The notes below the pieces were generated by a model. That model did no database searches and was not told the DNA's origin. It saw only the letters and a list, made by a program, of their open reading frames with translations. Source: Pseudomonas sp. IPO3778 (GTDB taxonomy: Bacteria; Pseudomonadota; Gammaproteobacteria; Pseudomonadales; Pseudomonadaceae). Taken from it: a stretch of DNA of 64,000 bases. The stretch lies in NCBI RefSeq assembly GCF_013386825.1, contig NZ_JACARC010000037.1:124001-188000 (forward strand). The letters are read 5' to 3'. Both the position numbers and the translations under genes were made by a program. Shown here one piece after another: positions 54,753 to 63,940 of this stretch. The stretch's first letter is position 1. Each line of letters begins with the position of its first letter.

Positions 54753-55790
54753 TTAGCGCTTGAGCTTGCGCTTGTTGCGATACTGGTCGATCACCACCGC
54801 CACCACGATGATCAGGCCCTTGATGATGTCCTGGATGTACGCATCCACGCCGACGAAGGTAAACCCGCTGGCCATCACCCCGAGGATCAGCGCACCGATC
54901 ACTGTGCCGGTGATGCGCCCTACCCCGCCTGCCAGGCTGGTACCGCCGATCACCGCGGCGGCAATCGCGTCCAGCTCGTACGACATGCCCATGCCCGCCT
55001 GCCCGGTGGCGGCCCGTGCCGAGGCCACCACGCCGGCCAACCCTGCCAGCAAGCCGGCGATGCTGTAGACGATGATCAGGTGACGCTTGACGTTGATCCC
55101 CGAGGTGCGCGCCGCCTGCATGTTGCCGCCGATGGCGTAGGTGTACTTGCCGTATTTGGTGTAGCGCAGCGCGATATGGAAGATCAGCGCCACCACCAGG
55201 AAGATCACCACCGGCATCGCGCCGTGGCCAATCGCCGTGTAGGAGTCCGAGAGCATGCTCACCGGCTGGCCTTCGGTGTAATAACGCGCCAGGCCACGGG
55301 CCGAAACCATCATGCCGAGGGTGGCAATAAACGGTGGAATCCCGGTGACGGCAATAATGCTGCCGTTGATGGCGCCCGCCAGCAGCCCCACACCCAGGCC
55401 CATCGCCACGGGTATCCACACCGGCAAGTCCGTCAGGGACGGAAACACCGCGCGGGAAAAGTCGGATGTCTGCGCCAGGCTGGCGGCGATCATTGCCGAC
55501 AAGGCCAGTACCGAGCCCGAGGACAGATCGATCCCCGTGGTGATGATCACCTGGGTCACACCAATCGCCAGCAGGCCAATGATCGACACTTGCAGGATCA
55601 TCAACACCAGGCGCTGGGAGTTCATCAGGAAGCTCTGGTCGCGCACGATCCAGCCGAACAACTCAAACACCAGGGCAATGCCAATCAGCACCAGCAGGAT
55701 GCTCAGCTCGGTGGGCATGCGCCGACGCTGCTTGACCGGCGCCGTGGCAGGCTTTTTTTCCTCGGGTTTGCTTTCCAGTATCGCGTTCAT
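54753..55790 (-). CDS. Sugar/inositol ABC transporter permease (RbsC family)
   Basis: A 345-residue permease with 8-10 predicted helices after a Lys/Pro-rich cytoplasmic start. Family motifs are visible: TTGIDLSSGSVLALSAM near residue 85 and AAAVIGGTSLAGGVGRITGT near 275. It is the last gene of a binding protein-ATPase-permease set directly downstream of inositol genes, so inositol uptake is the likely role. The ATG at 55790 follows AAGGTGAG; an upstream in-frame GTG is less likely. Confidence 0.88.
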   Translation of the reverse strand: MNAILESKPEEKKPATAPVKQRRRMPTELSILLVLIGIALVFELFGWIVRDQSFLMNSQRLVLMILQVSIIGLLAIGVTQVIITTGIDLSSGSVLALSAMIAASLAQTSDFSRAVFPSLTDLPVWIPVAMGLGVGLLAGAINGSIIAVTGIPPFIATLGMMVSARGLARYYTEGQPVSMLSDSYTAIGHGAMPVVIFLVVALIFHIALRYTKYGKYTYAIGGNMQAARTSGINVKRHLIIVYSIAGLLAGLAGVVASARAATGQAGMGMSYELDAIAAAVIGGTSLAGGVGRITGTVIGALILGVMASGFTFVGVDAYIQDIIKGLIIVVAVVIDQYRNKRKLKR

Positions 55791-55851
55791 AACCACTCAC
55801 CTTTTTTTTATCGCATTGCGCCGGCCACAGCGGGCCGGCGCCGTCTGTTCG

Positions 55852-57411
55852 TTAGTGGACCGCCGTCATACCGGAAGCCAGTTGCATGACTTTTTCCTGG
55901 GTCGCCTCGCTGCGGTCCAGGGTGCCCATCAGCTCGCCTTCGTGCATCACCATCACCCGGTCGCTCATGCCCAGCACTTCCGGCAGCTCCGAGGAAATCA
56001 TGATCACCGCCATGCCTTCGCTGGCGAGGTAGGAAATCAGCCGGTAGATCTCGGCCTTGGCGCCCACGTCGATACCGCGGGTGGGTTCGTCGAGGATCAG
56101 CAGCCGCGGGTTGGTCATCAGCCAGCGGGCCAACAGGGCTTTTTGCTGGTTGCCACCGGACAAGGTGTCGATGCACTGCTCCAGTGACGGGGTTTTCACC
56201 CGCAGCTTGGTGCACATGTCTTCACACAAGGCGCGCAGGGCTTTTTGCTGGATAAAGCCGTTGCCGGAGTAATGGGGCAGCACGGCCATTTCCATGTTTT
56301 CCAGCACCGACAGGCAGGGGAACAGACCACTGAGCTTGCGGTCTTCGGTCAGCAGCGCGAAGCCCTTCTCGATGGCCATGTGCGGGTCGGTGATGCGCAG
56401 GGTCTTGCCGTCCAGCTGGATCTCGCCGCCGGAACTTGGGGTGATGCCAAAAATGGTTTCGGCCACGTTGGTCCGCCCGGAGCCCATCAGCCCGGCGATG
56501 CCGAGAATCTCCCCGGCGTGCAGGTCAAACGACACGCCCTGGAACACGCCATCCAGGCGCAGGTCGCGCACCGACAGCAGCAGCTTGCCGATGGGCTTGT
56601 CCCGCACCGGGAACAGCTGGCTCAGCTCACGCCCCACCATCATCGAGATCAGGGTGTCGCTGTTCATGCTGTCGGCCCGCTGCAGGCCGATATAGGCGCC
56701 GTCGCGGAACACCGCCACTTCATCGGCGATGGCGAACACTTCGTTCATTTTATGGGTGATGTAGATGATGCCTTTGCCCTGGGCCTTGAGGTCACCAATG
56801 ATCGAAAACAGGTGGGCCACTTCCTTGTCGGTAATGGCTGAGGTCGGTTCGTCCATGATCAGGATGTCGGAGTCATAGGACACCGCCTTGGCAATCTCGA
56901 CCATCTGCCGTTCGGCGATGCTCAGGTTGCCGACGTGTTCTTCCGGGTCGAGGTTGATCCGCAGCCGCGCCAGCAATTGCGCGGTGCAGCGGTGCATTTC
57001 CCGGTGGTTGACCATGTGCAGGCCGTTGAGCTGTTCACGGCCGATCCAGATGTTCTCGGCGATGCTCATGTGGGGCATCAGGTTGAGTTCCTGGTGGATC
57101 ATCGCGATCCCGGCCTTCTGCGCCGCCAACGGTGTTTCGAGTTTGATCGGCTTGCCACGCAAGCGGATTTCACCGGCGTCGGGTTGATAGATGCCGGCGA
57201 TGATCTTCATCAGCGTCGACTTGCCCGCACCGTTCTCGCCCATCAGCGCCAGCACCGAGCCGGGGCGCACCCGCAGCTGCACATCGGCCAGGGCCACGAC
57301 GCCGGGAAAGCCTTTGCTGATGTTGGAAATTTCCAGCAGGTAGGGTTCGTCCAGCCCGGTGGGCTGGGCGCCCGGCAGCGGGGCTTGCGAAGCAGTCGCT
57401 TGAGCAAACAT
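55852..57411 (-). CDS. Sugar/inositol ABC transporter ATPase, tandem type (RbsA/MglA family)
   Basis: A 519-residue double ATPase. The first half has Walker A GENGAGKST near residue 57, signature LSIAERQ and Walker B ILIMDEPTSAI. The second half has the usual altered Walker A (GLMGSGRT), signature LSGGNQQK and Walker B LILDEPTRGIDVGAK. This asymmetry is normal for the family. The gene lies 63 bp after the binding-protein gene and 61 bp before the permease gene. Confidence 0.92.
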   Translation of the reverse strand: MFAQATASQAPLPGAQPTGLDEPYLLEISNISKGFPGVVALADVQLRVRPGSVLALMGENGAGKSTLMKIIAGIYQPDAGEIRLRGKPIKLETPLAAQKAGIAMIHQELNLMPHMSIAENIWIGREQLNGLHMVNHREMHRCTAQLLARLRINLDPEEHVGNLSIAERQMVEIAKAVSYDSDILIMDEPTSAITDKEVAHLFSIIGDLKAQGKGIIYITHKMNEVFAIADEVAVFRDGAYIGLQRADSMNSDTLISMMVGRELSQLFPVRDKPIGKLLLSVRDLRLDGVFQGVSFDLHAGEILGIAGLMGSGRTNVAETIFGITPSSGGEIQLDGKTLRITDPHMAIEKGFALLTEDRKLSGLFPCLSVLENMEMAVLPHYSGNGFIQQKALRALCEDMCTKLRVKTPSLEQCIDTLSGGNQQKALLARWLMTNPRLLILDEPTRGIDVGAKAEIYRLISYLASEGMAVIMISSELPEVLGMSDRVMVMHEGELMGTLDRSEATQEKVMQLASGMTAVH

Positions 57412-57474
57412 ATCGGGTACTCCGTCAGCAGGGCCGCCGTGGCTGCCCTGCCGGTTTATTGTTGTTATTAAGGA

Positions 57475-58410
57475 CTACTTGAAGTCTTTGACGTTGTCCG
57501 GGGTGATCAGCTTGAACGGGATCACCACGTTCTGCTCGAAGTCCTCGTGTTTCGCCATCTTGCGGGCGGCTTCCACCGAACCCACGGCCTGGCCGTTGGC
57601 GTCCTGGAACACCGACACCGTCATCTCGCCCCGGGTGATTGCGTTCAATCCATCCGGCGTGCCATCAACCCCGCCGATCAATACGCTGCCCGGTTTGACG
57701 CCGGCGGTTTTCAAGGCCATGGCGGCCCCAATGGCCATTTCATCGTTGTTGGCGACCACGGCGTTGAACTCACGGCCCTGGGTCAACCAGTCGTTCACCA
57801 GGGTCATGCCCTTGTCGCGCAGCCAGATACCGGTCTGTTCCTGTTCGATCTTGATGCCCGGGTACTTGGCCAGGATTTCCTTTACACCGTCGGTGCGGTT
57901 GGTGGTCGAATTGTTGGCCAGGTCGCCGAGCAGAATCACGATCTTGCCCTTGCCGCCCATCTTGTCCGCCAGGTATTGCATTTGCAGGCGACCGGCTTCC
58001 TTGTCGTCGGAGACCACGGTGGCCACGCCTTTGGGCAGGTCCTTCTGGTCAGGACGGCGGTTGACGAAAACCAGCGGGATACCCGCATCGGTCGCAGCCT
58101 TGATCATTCTGCCGGTGGACGCTGTGTCCACCGGGTTGACCACAATGGCGTCGACCTTCTGGCTGATGAAGTTTTCCACCTGGCTGAGCTGCTTGACCAC
58201 ATCGGCGCGGGCATCTTCAAATTGCAGTTGCACGCCGTCACCCTTGGGATAGGACTTGGCTTGCTTGTCCATGTCCTCGCGCAGGTAGGTCAGCCAGGTG
58301 TCGTCGAATTGCGACATGCTGACGCCCACCTTGATGTCGGCGGCGCTCGCCACACCGCTGGCAAGCATGATGGACAGGGCCAGCGAGGCGAAACGGATCT
58401 TGGTCTTCAT
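57475..58410 (-). CDS. Sugar/inositol ABC transporter substrate-binding protein
   Basis: A 311-residue type I periplasmic binding protein with a signal peptide (FASLALSIMLASGVASA). The two-lobed fold is marked by KVGVSMSQFDDTWLTYLRE, VNPVDTAS and FVNRRPD, then AVVANNDEMAIGAA and GGVDGTPDGL, as in ribose- and inositol-binding proteins. The inositol assignment comes from the adjoining iol genes. A GGAA-N6-TTCC site lies about 320 bp upstream. Confidence 0.88.
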   Translation of the reverse strand: MKTKIRFASLALSIMLASGVASAADIKVGVSMSQFDDTWLTYLREDMDKQAKSYPKGDGVQLQFEDARADVVKQLSQVENFISQKVDAIVVNPVDTASTGRMIKAATDAGIPLVFVNRRPDQKDLPKGVATVVSDDKEAGRLQMQYLADKMGGKGKIVILLGDLANNSTTNRTDGVKEILAKYPGIKIEQEQTGIWLRDKGMTLVNDWLTQGREFNAVVANNDEMAIGAAMALKTAGVKPGSVLIGGVDGTPDGLNAITRGEMTVSVFQDANGQAVGSVEAARKMAKHEDFEQNVVIPFKLITPDNVKDFK

Positions 58411-58458
58411 GAACGGTCTGTCTCCAATTTCTTGTTGGTTTTGTGGACGTTGCGTTTA

Positions 58459-58638
58459 TCAGAGCGTGGATGCAGGCAGTCGAACGATCGGTGCCCCCGG
58501 AATACAGCACACCAGGGAACCCTTGTTTTCGACGCACAGGACATTCAGGAGGGAAAAGTAAAACGGCCGGGCGCGGGGCAGACCGCGTGGCGTGAGGGCA
58601 GGACGTAAAACTCGCAGTACAGCGTTAAAGATTTTCAT
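58459..58638 (-). CDS. Possible 59-codon leader ORF upstream of the binding-protein gene
   Basis: An ATG preceded by AGGTACCGTCAG opens 59 codons (MKIFNAVLRVLRPALTPRGL at the start) ending 48 bp before the binding-protein start. It lies between the candidate IolR site and that gene, so it would be transcribed as a leader. No family is recognised and it may be chance. Confidence 0.25.
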   Translation of the reverse strand: MKIFNAVLRVLRPALTPRGLPRARPFYFSLLNVLCVENKGSLVCCIPGAPIVRLPASTL

Positions 58639-58729
58639 CTGACGGTACCTGGTTGTTTTGATCTTGTTTTTGTCGAGTCGCCCGAATCGAGTCCGAACGT
58701 ACTTTATGCAACCTGGAAATGACTTTATT

Positions 58730-58743
58730 GGAAAATAATTTCC
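58730..58743. promoter_or_regulatory. Candidate IolR (RpiR-type) operator
   Basis: GGAAAATAATTTCC fits the GGAA-N6-TTCC motif reported for RpiR-type IolR regulators of inositol genes in rhizobia. It lies in the A/T-rich 369-bp gap between the MocA-family gene and the binding-protein gene, suited to control the transporter genes. The regulator itself is not in the window. Confidence 0.5.
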
Positions 58744-58779
58744 ATATCAACCTGTTTTAGAATTTTATTCTATTTTTCA

Positions 58780-59817
58780 TCATAGGTGCTCAACCGCCGG
58801 CATTTCCACCACCTGCCCGCGCTCGGAACTGAGGCGCGCCGCGTCCAGTACACGGGTGGTTTCCAGCGCATCCCGGGCATCCACCGGCAACGGCCCATGG
58901 CCTTCCACCGCATTTTGCAGCTGACTGTAGAACTGATTCCAGCGGCCCTTCTCCGACGGCACACGCTCGCGTTGTTCACCCTGCTCGAACCAGCCCCAAC
59001 GTCGGTGCTCTTCAGCGCCCCAGTGCTCGCCCTCGGTCTTCGGGGTCTTGCCGGCCATCAGCAATTCTTCCTGGCCATCCAGCCCTTCTACGGTGTAACA
59101 ACCCGCCGTGCCATTGACCCGGAAACGCGGCGCCTGGCTGTTCTGCAAGGCACTGCCCCACAGGTGGGAAATCACCCCATTGGTGTGGGTCATGGACACG
59201 AAAAAACCGTGATCCACCGTAGGCTCCTGCGGGGTGTAGTGCAATTGTGCGAACACCCGTTCCACCGGGCCGAACAACTGCATGGCCTGGTCCACCAGGT
59301 GGCTGCCCAGGTCACGCAGGAACCCGCCGCCGCTGGCATTGCCCACGGAGCCTGGATTGTAGCGCTCCACACGGGATTCAAAACGGGTGACAGTGCCCAG
59401 GGCACCGGCGTCGATCAGCTTGCGCAGGGTCAGGAAGTCCGAGTCCCAGCGCCGGTTCTGGTAGACGCTGAGCAACACGCCCTGGCGTTCGGCAGCCGTG
59501 ATCAAGGCCTGGGCCTGTTCGGTATTGCTGGCGAAGGGTTTGTCGCTGACCACCGCCACGCCGTGTTCGATGGCTTCCAATACCAGGGCCGGACGGCCCT
59601 TGAGGGTGGTGGAGATCACCAACGCATCGACGCCCGCCTCGACGATCTGGCCGATGGTGTCGAACGCTTTGACGCCGGGATGCTCAGCCGCCAATTGCTG
59701 GCGGCGCTCGGGTGAACGCGTCACCACGCCTACAAAGGTTGCCCCCGGCAGGCTCGCAATCAGGGGTGCATGAAAAACCCGGCCACCTTTGCCGTATCCA
59801 ACCAGTCCGATTCGCAT
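58780..59817 (-). CDS. Gfo/Idh/MocA oxidoreductase, scyllo-inositol dehydrogenase-like (YdgJ/IolW type)
   Basis: A 345-residue NAD(P)-dependent dehydrogenase. The N-terminal Rossmann motif is GLVGYGKGGRVFHAPLI, the active-site Lys lies in SDKPFASN near residue 93, and the later RDLGSHLVDQ supplies catalytic Asp and His. The segment VYQNRRWDSDFLTL is the hallmark I associate with E. coli YdgJ and B. subtilis IolW, which interconvert scyllo-inositol and scyllo-inosose with NADP(H). Its place among iol genes supports the call. Rhizopine-type MocA is an alternative. Confidence 0.8.
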   Translation of the reverse strand: MRIGLVGYGKGGRVFHAPLIASLPGATFVGVVTRSPERRQQLAAEHPGVKAFDTIGQIVEAGVDALVISTTLKGRPALVLEAIEHGVAVVSDKPFASNTEQAQALITAAERQGVLLSVYQNRRWDSDFLTLRKLIDAGALGTVTRFESRVERYNPGSVGNASGGGFLRDLGSHLVDQAMQLFGPVERVFAQLHYTPQEPTVDHGFFVSMTHTNGVISHLWGSALQNSQAPRFRVNGTAGCYTVEGLDGQEELLMAGKTPKTEGEHWGAEEHRRWGWFEQGEQRERVPSEKGRWNQFYSQLQNAVEGHGPLPVDARDALETTRVLDAARLSSERGQVVEMPAVEHL

Positions 59818-59837
59818 ACAAATACTCCTTGGTTAAT

Positions 59838-59931
59838 GGTGGCGAGGGAGCTTGCTCCCGCTCGGCTGCGTAGCAGTCGCAAGCTTTTGGGGGCGCTTCG
59901 CACCCCAGCGGGAGCAAGCTCCCTCGCCACA
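59838..59931. repeat. REPIN-like inverted repeat, class B
   Basis: GGTGGCGAGGGAGCTTGCTC and the inverted copy bound a 94-bp element in the gap between the IolH-like gene and the MocA-family gene, which are co-directional. It would form a hairpin inside the operon transcript. Confidence 0.88.
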
Positions 59932-59948
59932 GAGCAAGCCGCAACGAT

Positions 59949-60809
59949 CTAACAGCACAGCTCGCGGGTAACCCGCTCCAGCATCATCCGGTTGGACTCA
60001 TCCGGCCGGTCTTCCCAGGCAAACACCGACACCGTGGCGATGCCGTCGAACTTGATTTCCCGCAGGGTGCCGAAAAACGCGTCCCAGTTCACCTCGCCCT
60101 GGCCGATGTCCAGGTGCTGGTGCACGGTGGCGGTAACGCCCGGCGGGTTGACGATGTAGCGCAGGTTAGATGACGCCCGGTGGTTGTAGGTGTCGGCGAT
60201 GATCAAGTGGCTGAGCTTGGAGCCTGCGTACTTGAGCATCGAGGCGATATCGCCCTTGCCGTCGTCATAGAAGAAGGTGTGCGGCGCGGCGTAGAGGTAG
60301 TTGATCCAGTCGCGGTCGAGGCCGCGAATGATGTCCACCGACTCGTTGTTGCGCTCGCAAAAATCGTACGGGTGCGCCTGGATATCCAGCTTGACGCCTT
60401 CGCGTTCGAACTCCGGCATCAGCTCATCCATGGAGCGCATGAACTGGTTTTCGCACACCAGCGGGTTGTCGGACTGGCCGGTGAACTCGGTGTTGACCAG
60501 TTCGCAGTCCATTTCCACGGCGATCTGGATCGCACGCTTCCAGTTACGCACGGCGGCCACCCGCAGGCCTTCGTCGGCGGCGGCCCAGTGGTACATGGGC
60601 AGCAGGGAGGACAGTTGCACACCGGCGTCGCTCAAGGCCTTGCGAAATTCCTTGATGCGCGCCCGGTCGACCCGAGCTGCCTTGTAGAACGGCAGGAAGT
60701 CTTCCCGGGGCGAGAGTTCGATGTGCTGGTAGCCGAGCTCGGCAGCCTTGTCGACCATTTGGCCGAGGGGCAGGTGGCGGTACATGTAGGGGTCTAATGC
60801 GATACGCAT
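59949..60809 (-). CDS. iolH: Sugar-phosphate isomerase/epimerase, IolH-like TIM-barrel protein
   Basis: A 286-residue protein of the AP-endonuclease-2-like TIM-barrel family. The start IALDPYMYRHLPL and following ELGYQHIELSPREDFLPF are features I associate with IolH of inositol operons. Metal-binding positions are suggested by NTEFTGQ, IQAHPYDF and HQHLDIGQGEVNWDAFF. The precise reaction of IolH is not established. The ATG at 60809 follows GGGAG; longer frames run into the upstream repeat. Confidence 0.7.
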   Translation of the reverse strand: MRIALDPYMYRHLPLGQMVDKAAELGYQHIELSPREDFLPFYKAARVDRARIKEFRKALSDAGVQLSSLLPMYHWAAADEGLRVAAVRNWKRAIQIAVEMDCELVNTEFTGQSDNPLVCENQFMRSMDELMPEFEREGVKLDIQAHPYDFCERNNESVDIIRGLDRDWINYLYAAPHTFFYDDGKGDIASMLKYAGSKLSHLIIADTYNHRASSNLRYIVNPPGVTATVHQHLDIGQGEVNWDAFFGTLREIKFDGIATVSVFAWEDRPDESNRMMLERVTRELCC

Positions 60810-60849
60810 GCTTGAGATCTCCCGAATTTGATGTAGGAACCCGATCAAA

Positions 60850-60939
60850 TGTGGGAGCTGGCTTGCCTGCGATAGCGGTGTATCAGGCGACAGTCTTGTT
60901 GAATGTGCCGCCGTCATCGCAGGCAAGCCAGCTCCCACA
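60850..60939. repeat. REPIN-like inverted repeat, class A
   Basis: TGTGGGAGCTGGCTTGCCTG and its inverted copy bound a 90-bp element between iolG and the iolH-like gene on the same strand. Confidence 0.9.
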
Positions 60940-60968
60940 CTGATCGGGTTCCTCCAGTGGAATAGGTG

Positions 60969-61979
60969 TCAGCCGTAGAAAGGTGGACGGGGTGGCAGGC
61001 CTACTTTCACAATTTGCCCGCTGTTCTGCGCCTCGATGCACGCATCCGCCGCCACCGCTGCCGCAAAACCATCCCAGGCCGACGGCCCGCCGACCTGCCC
61101 TGCCCTCACACCATCGATAAATGCCTGCAACTCGACGTCATAGGCGGCGATAAAGCGGTCCTTCCAATCCATCAAAATGGCGTTCGACAGCTTGGCCCCG
61201 CTGCGCATCTGCACCTGGGACGGTTCCGGCAGTTTCGCAATACCGGTCTCCCCCACCACTTCACACTGAATGTCGTAGCCGTACTGGCAGTTCACAAACA
61301 CTTCCACATCGATGCGCGTGCCCTTGGCGGTTTCCAGCAGCACGATCTGTGGGTCACGCAGGTGCGCCAGGGCTTTGCCCGATTTGCGCGGGAACACCAC
61401 CTGCACCGACACGTAGTCATCGGCCAGCAACCAGCGCAATACATCCAACTCGTGGATCAAGGTGTCGGTAATCGCCATGTCAGTCTTGTAGTTCTCACCC
61501 ACCGTCGGGTTGCGGTGTGCGCAGTGCAGCATCAACGGCTCGCCGATCTGGCCGCTGTCGATCACGGCTTTCAAGGCGCGGTAGCCCTGGTCATAGGGGC
61601 GCATGAAGCCCACTTGCACCAGGCGCTTGCCGTGGGCCACTTCGGCCTCGACGATCTTGCGGCAGCCTTCGGCCGTCACGGCCAGGGGCTTCTCGCAGAA
61701 CACCGGTTTGCCGGCCGCAATCGCCGCCAGCACGAACTCTTCGTGGCTCGGGCCCCAGGAGGTCACCAGGATCGCTTCGACTTGCGGCGAGTTGATCAGC
61801 GCGTGGCCGTCCGGGTACACCTCGGCGGTGAGTTTCAGGTCGGCAACGACCTTGGCAGCCTGCGCAAGGTTGATGTCGGTGACGGCCACCACCTGGCTGT
61901 TGAGCAAGGTCTGGCTGCAACGACGAATGTGATCCTGGCCGATGGCGCCAGTACCGATAACACCCAACTTCAAAGACAT
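60969..61979 (-). CDS. iolG: Inositol 2-dehydrogenase
   Basis: A 336-residue Gfo/Idh/MocA enzyme that oxidises myo-inositol to 2-keto-myo-inositol with NAD+, the first catabolic step. The Rossmann motif is GVIGTGAIGQDH, the catalytic Lys lies in FCEKPLAV near residue 97, and the Asp/His pair in DTLIHELDVLRW near 172. The segment VGFMRPYDQGYRALK is typical of IolG. The gene starts 20 bp after iolD in an apparent operon. Confidence 0.92.
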   Translation of the reverse strand: MSLKLGVIGTGAIGQDHIRRCSQTLLNSQVVAVTDINLAQAAKVVADLKLTAEVYPDGHALINSPQVEAILVTSWGPSHEEFVLAAIAAGKPVFCEKPLAVTAEGCRKIVEAEVAHGKRLVQVGFMRPYDQGYRALKAVIDSGQIGEPLMLHCAHRNPTVGENYKTDMAITDTLIHELDVLRWLLADDYVSVQVVFPRKSGKALAHLRDPQIVLLETAKGTRIDVEVFVNCQYGYDIQCEVVGETGIAKLPEPSQVQMRSGAKLSNAILMDWKDRFIAAYDVELQAFIDGVRAGQVGGPSAWDGFAAAVAADACIEAQNSGQIVKVGLPPRPPFYG

Positions 61980-61998
61980 GGAAACACTCCTCTTGTTA

Positions 61999-63930
61999 TT
62001 AGTACTGCCGGGCCTTGGCCAGGCGTTCATTGAGTTGTTTGGCCACCGCATCGGTGCGCGCGCTGGTGGACACCTGCGCCACACCGACGCGCCACCACGA
62101 CAGGTATTTGTGGATCATGGTTTTGGGCAGAACCTTGATATCAATCAGCGTCGACACGGTTTGCGTGCGGGCGTCGGCCAGCGCCGCCTGCAGTTGCTCC
62201 ACGGTGTTGACCTTGTAGGTCTTGCAGCCATAGGCCGCCGCGCTCATGGCGAAGTCCACCGGCACAAAACCGCCGTCGAGCTTGCCGGTTTCAGGATTAC
62301 GGAAGCGGAACTCGGTGCCGAAGCTGTCCATGCCGTGTTCCATCTGCAGGTTGTTGATGCAGCCGAACGTCATGTTGTCCAGCAGCACCACGTTGATCTT
62401 GCGCCGCTCCTGGATCGAGGTGGCCAGCTCCGAGTGCAGCATCATGTAGGAGCCATCCCCCACCAGGGCGTACACCTCGCGCTCAGGCTCGGCCAACTTG
62501 ACGCCCAATGCGGCGTTGACCTCATAACCCATGCACGAATAGCCGTACTCGACGTGGTAAGTATTGACGCCCTTGCTGCGCCAGCTGCGCTGCAAGTCAC
62601 CCGGCAGGCTGCCGGCGGCGGCAACGATGATCGCGTCGTCGGCCAGGGTTTCATTGAGCACACCGAGTACGCGGCTTTGGGTCAGGCAGGAGCCGGTCAG
62701 TTCGATGAATTCCCGCAGCACCGCCGGGTCCATGTGGTCGTTGATTTCCGGGACGAAGTTTTCGCTCTGGTAGTCAGCCTGGTAGATGCGGTCGACCTCG
62801 ACGTCCAACTGCGCCTTGGCATCCCGAGGCTGATCGCCCCAGCTGGAGCGATAGTCACCCAGGGCTTCAGCCAGCGCTTCCAGGCCCACCTTGGCATCCG
62901 CCAGCACTTGCACGGCGTCCAGTTTCAGCACATCGCACGGGCTGATATTGAGGTTGAGAAACCGCACCTCGGGGTGCTTGAACAGAGACTTGGACGAGGT
63001 GGTGAAGTCGGTGTAGCGCGTGCCGATGCCGATAATCAGGTCGGCTTCCGGCGCCAACAGGTTCGCCGCCAGGCAGCCGGTTTCACCCAGGCCGCCGAGG
63101 TTCAGCGGATGGCTGGACACCACCGCGCTCTTGCCCGCCTGGGTTTCCGCGAAAGGAATGTCGAAGCGTTCGGCAAAGGCTCGCAGCGCTTCATTCGCGC
63201 CGGAGTATTTGACCCCGCCGCCGCACACGATCAGCGGTTTGCGCTTGCCTTTGAACGCCGCCACGGCATCGCCCAGCATCGCTTCGGTGGCCGGACGACG
63301 GTCGATACGGTGCACGCGTTTTTGCAGGAAGTAATCCGGGTAGTCCCACGCCTCGCCCTGCACATCCTGCGGCAAGGCCAGGGTCACCGCGCCGGTTTCG
63401 GCAGGGTCGGTGAGCACGCGCATGGCGTGGATCGCCGCGGTCATCAACTGTTCCGGGCGGTTGATGCGGTCCCAGTATTTGCTGACCGAACGAAAGGCGT
63501 CGTTGGTGCTGATGCTCAAGTCGTGGAACTGCTCGATCTGTTGCAGCACCGGGTCCGGCTGGCGGCTGGCGTAGACATCGCCGGGCAACAGCAGCAACGG
63601 AATACGGTTGGCGGTGGCAGTGGCGGCAGCGGTCAACATATTCGCCGCGCCCGGCCCTACCGAAGAGGTGCAGGCGTAGATCTTGCGGCGCAGGTGCTGC
63701 TTGGCAAAACCAATCGCCGCGTGGGCCATGCCCTGTTCGTTGCGGCCCTGGTGCACCACCAGGTCGCCGCTGTCCTGCTCCAGGGCCTGGCCCAGGCCCA
63801 GCACATTACCGTGGCCGAAAATCGTGAACATGCCGGCGACGAACTTGCTCTGCACACCGTCGACTTCGATGTATTGGTTATCCAGAAACTTCACCAGGGC
63901 CTGGGCCATGGTCAATCGGGTTGTGGTCAT
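61999..63930 (-). CDS. iolD: 3D-(3,5/4)-trihydroxycyclohexane-1,2-dione hydrolase
   Basis: A 643-residue thiamine-diphosphate enzyme that opens the ring in inositol catabolism. The N-terminal cofactor-activating Glu lies in RNEQGMAHAA near residue 67, and the ThDP/metal motif runs from GDGSYMMLHSELA to NMTFGCINN at about 480-510. Length matches IolD. It is followed by iolG and preceded 10 bp upstream by the end of another gene, so it is internal to an iol operon that starts outside the window. Confidence 0.94.
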   Translation of the reverse strand: MTTTRLTMAQALVKFLDNQYIEVDGVQSKFVAGMFTIFGHGNVLGLGQALEQDSGDLVVHQGRNEQGMAHAAIGFAKQHLRRKIYACTSSVGPGAANMLTAAATATANRIPLLLLPGDVYASRQPDPVLQQIEQFHDLSISTNDAFRSVSKYWDRINRPEQLMTAAIHAMRVLTDPAETGAVTLALPQDVQGEAWDYPDYFLQKRVHRIDRRPATEAMLGDAVAAFKGKRKPLIVCGGGVKYSGANEALRAFAERFDIPFAETQAGKSAVVSSHPLNLGGLGETGCLAANLLAPEADLIIGIGTRYTDFTTSSKSLFKHPEVRFLNLNISPCDVLKLDAVQVLADAKVGLEALAEALGDYRSSWGDQPRDAKAQLDVEVDRIYQADYQSENFVPEINDHMDPAVLREFIELTGSCLTQSRVLGVLNETLADDAIIVAAAGSLPGDLQRSWRSKGVNTYHVEYGYSCMGYEVNAALGVKLAEPEREVYALVGDGSYMMLHSELATSIQERRKINVVLLDNMTFGCINNLQMEHGMDSFGTEFRFRNPETGKLDGGFVPVDFAMSAAAYGCKTYKVNTVEQLQAALADARTQTVSTLIDIKVLPKTMIHKYLSWWRVGVAQVSTSARTDAVAKQLNERLAKARQY

Positions 63931-63940
63931 GAGGTGCCCC

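Noticed and set aside
54519..55889. A 456-codon plus-strand frame across a repeat and the permease gene
   Set aside because: It reads through the repeat and then antisense to a clear RbsC-type permease.
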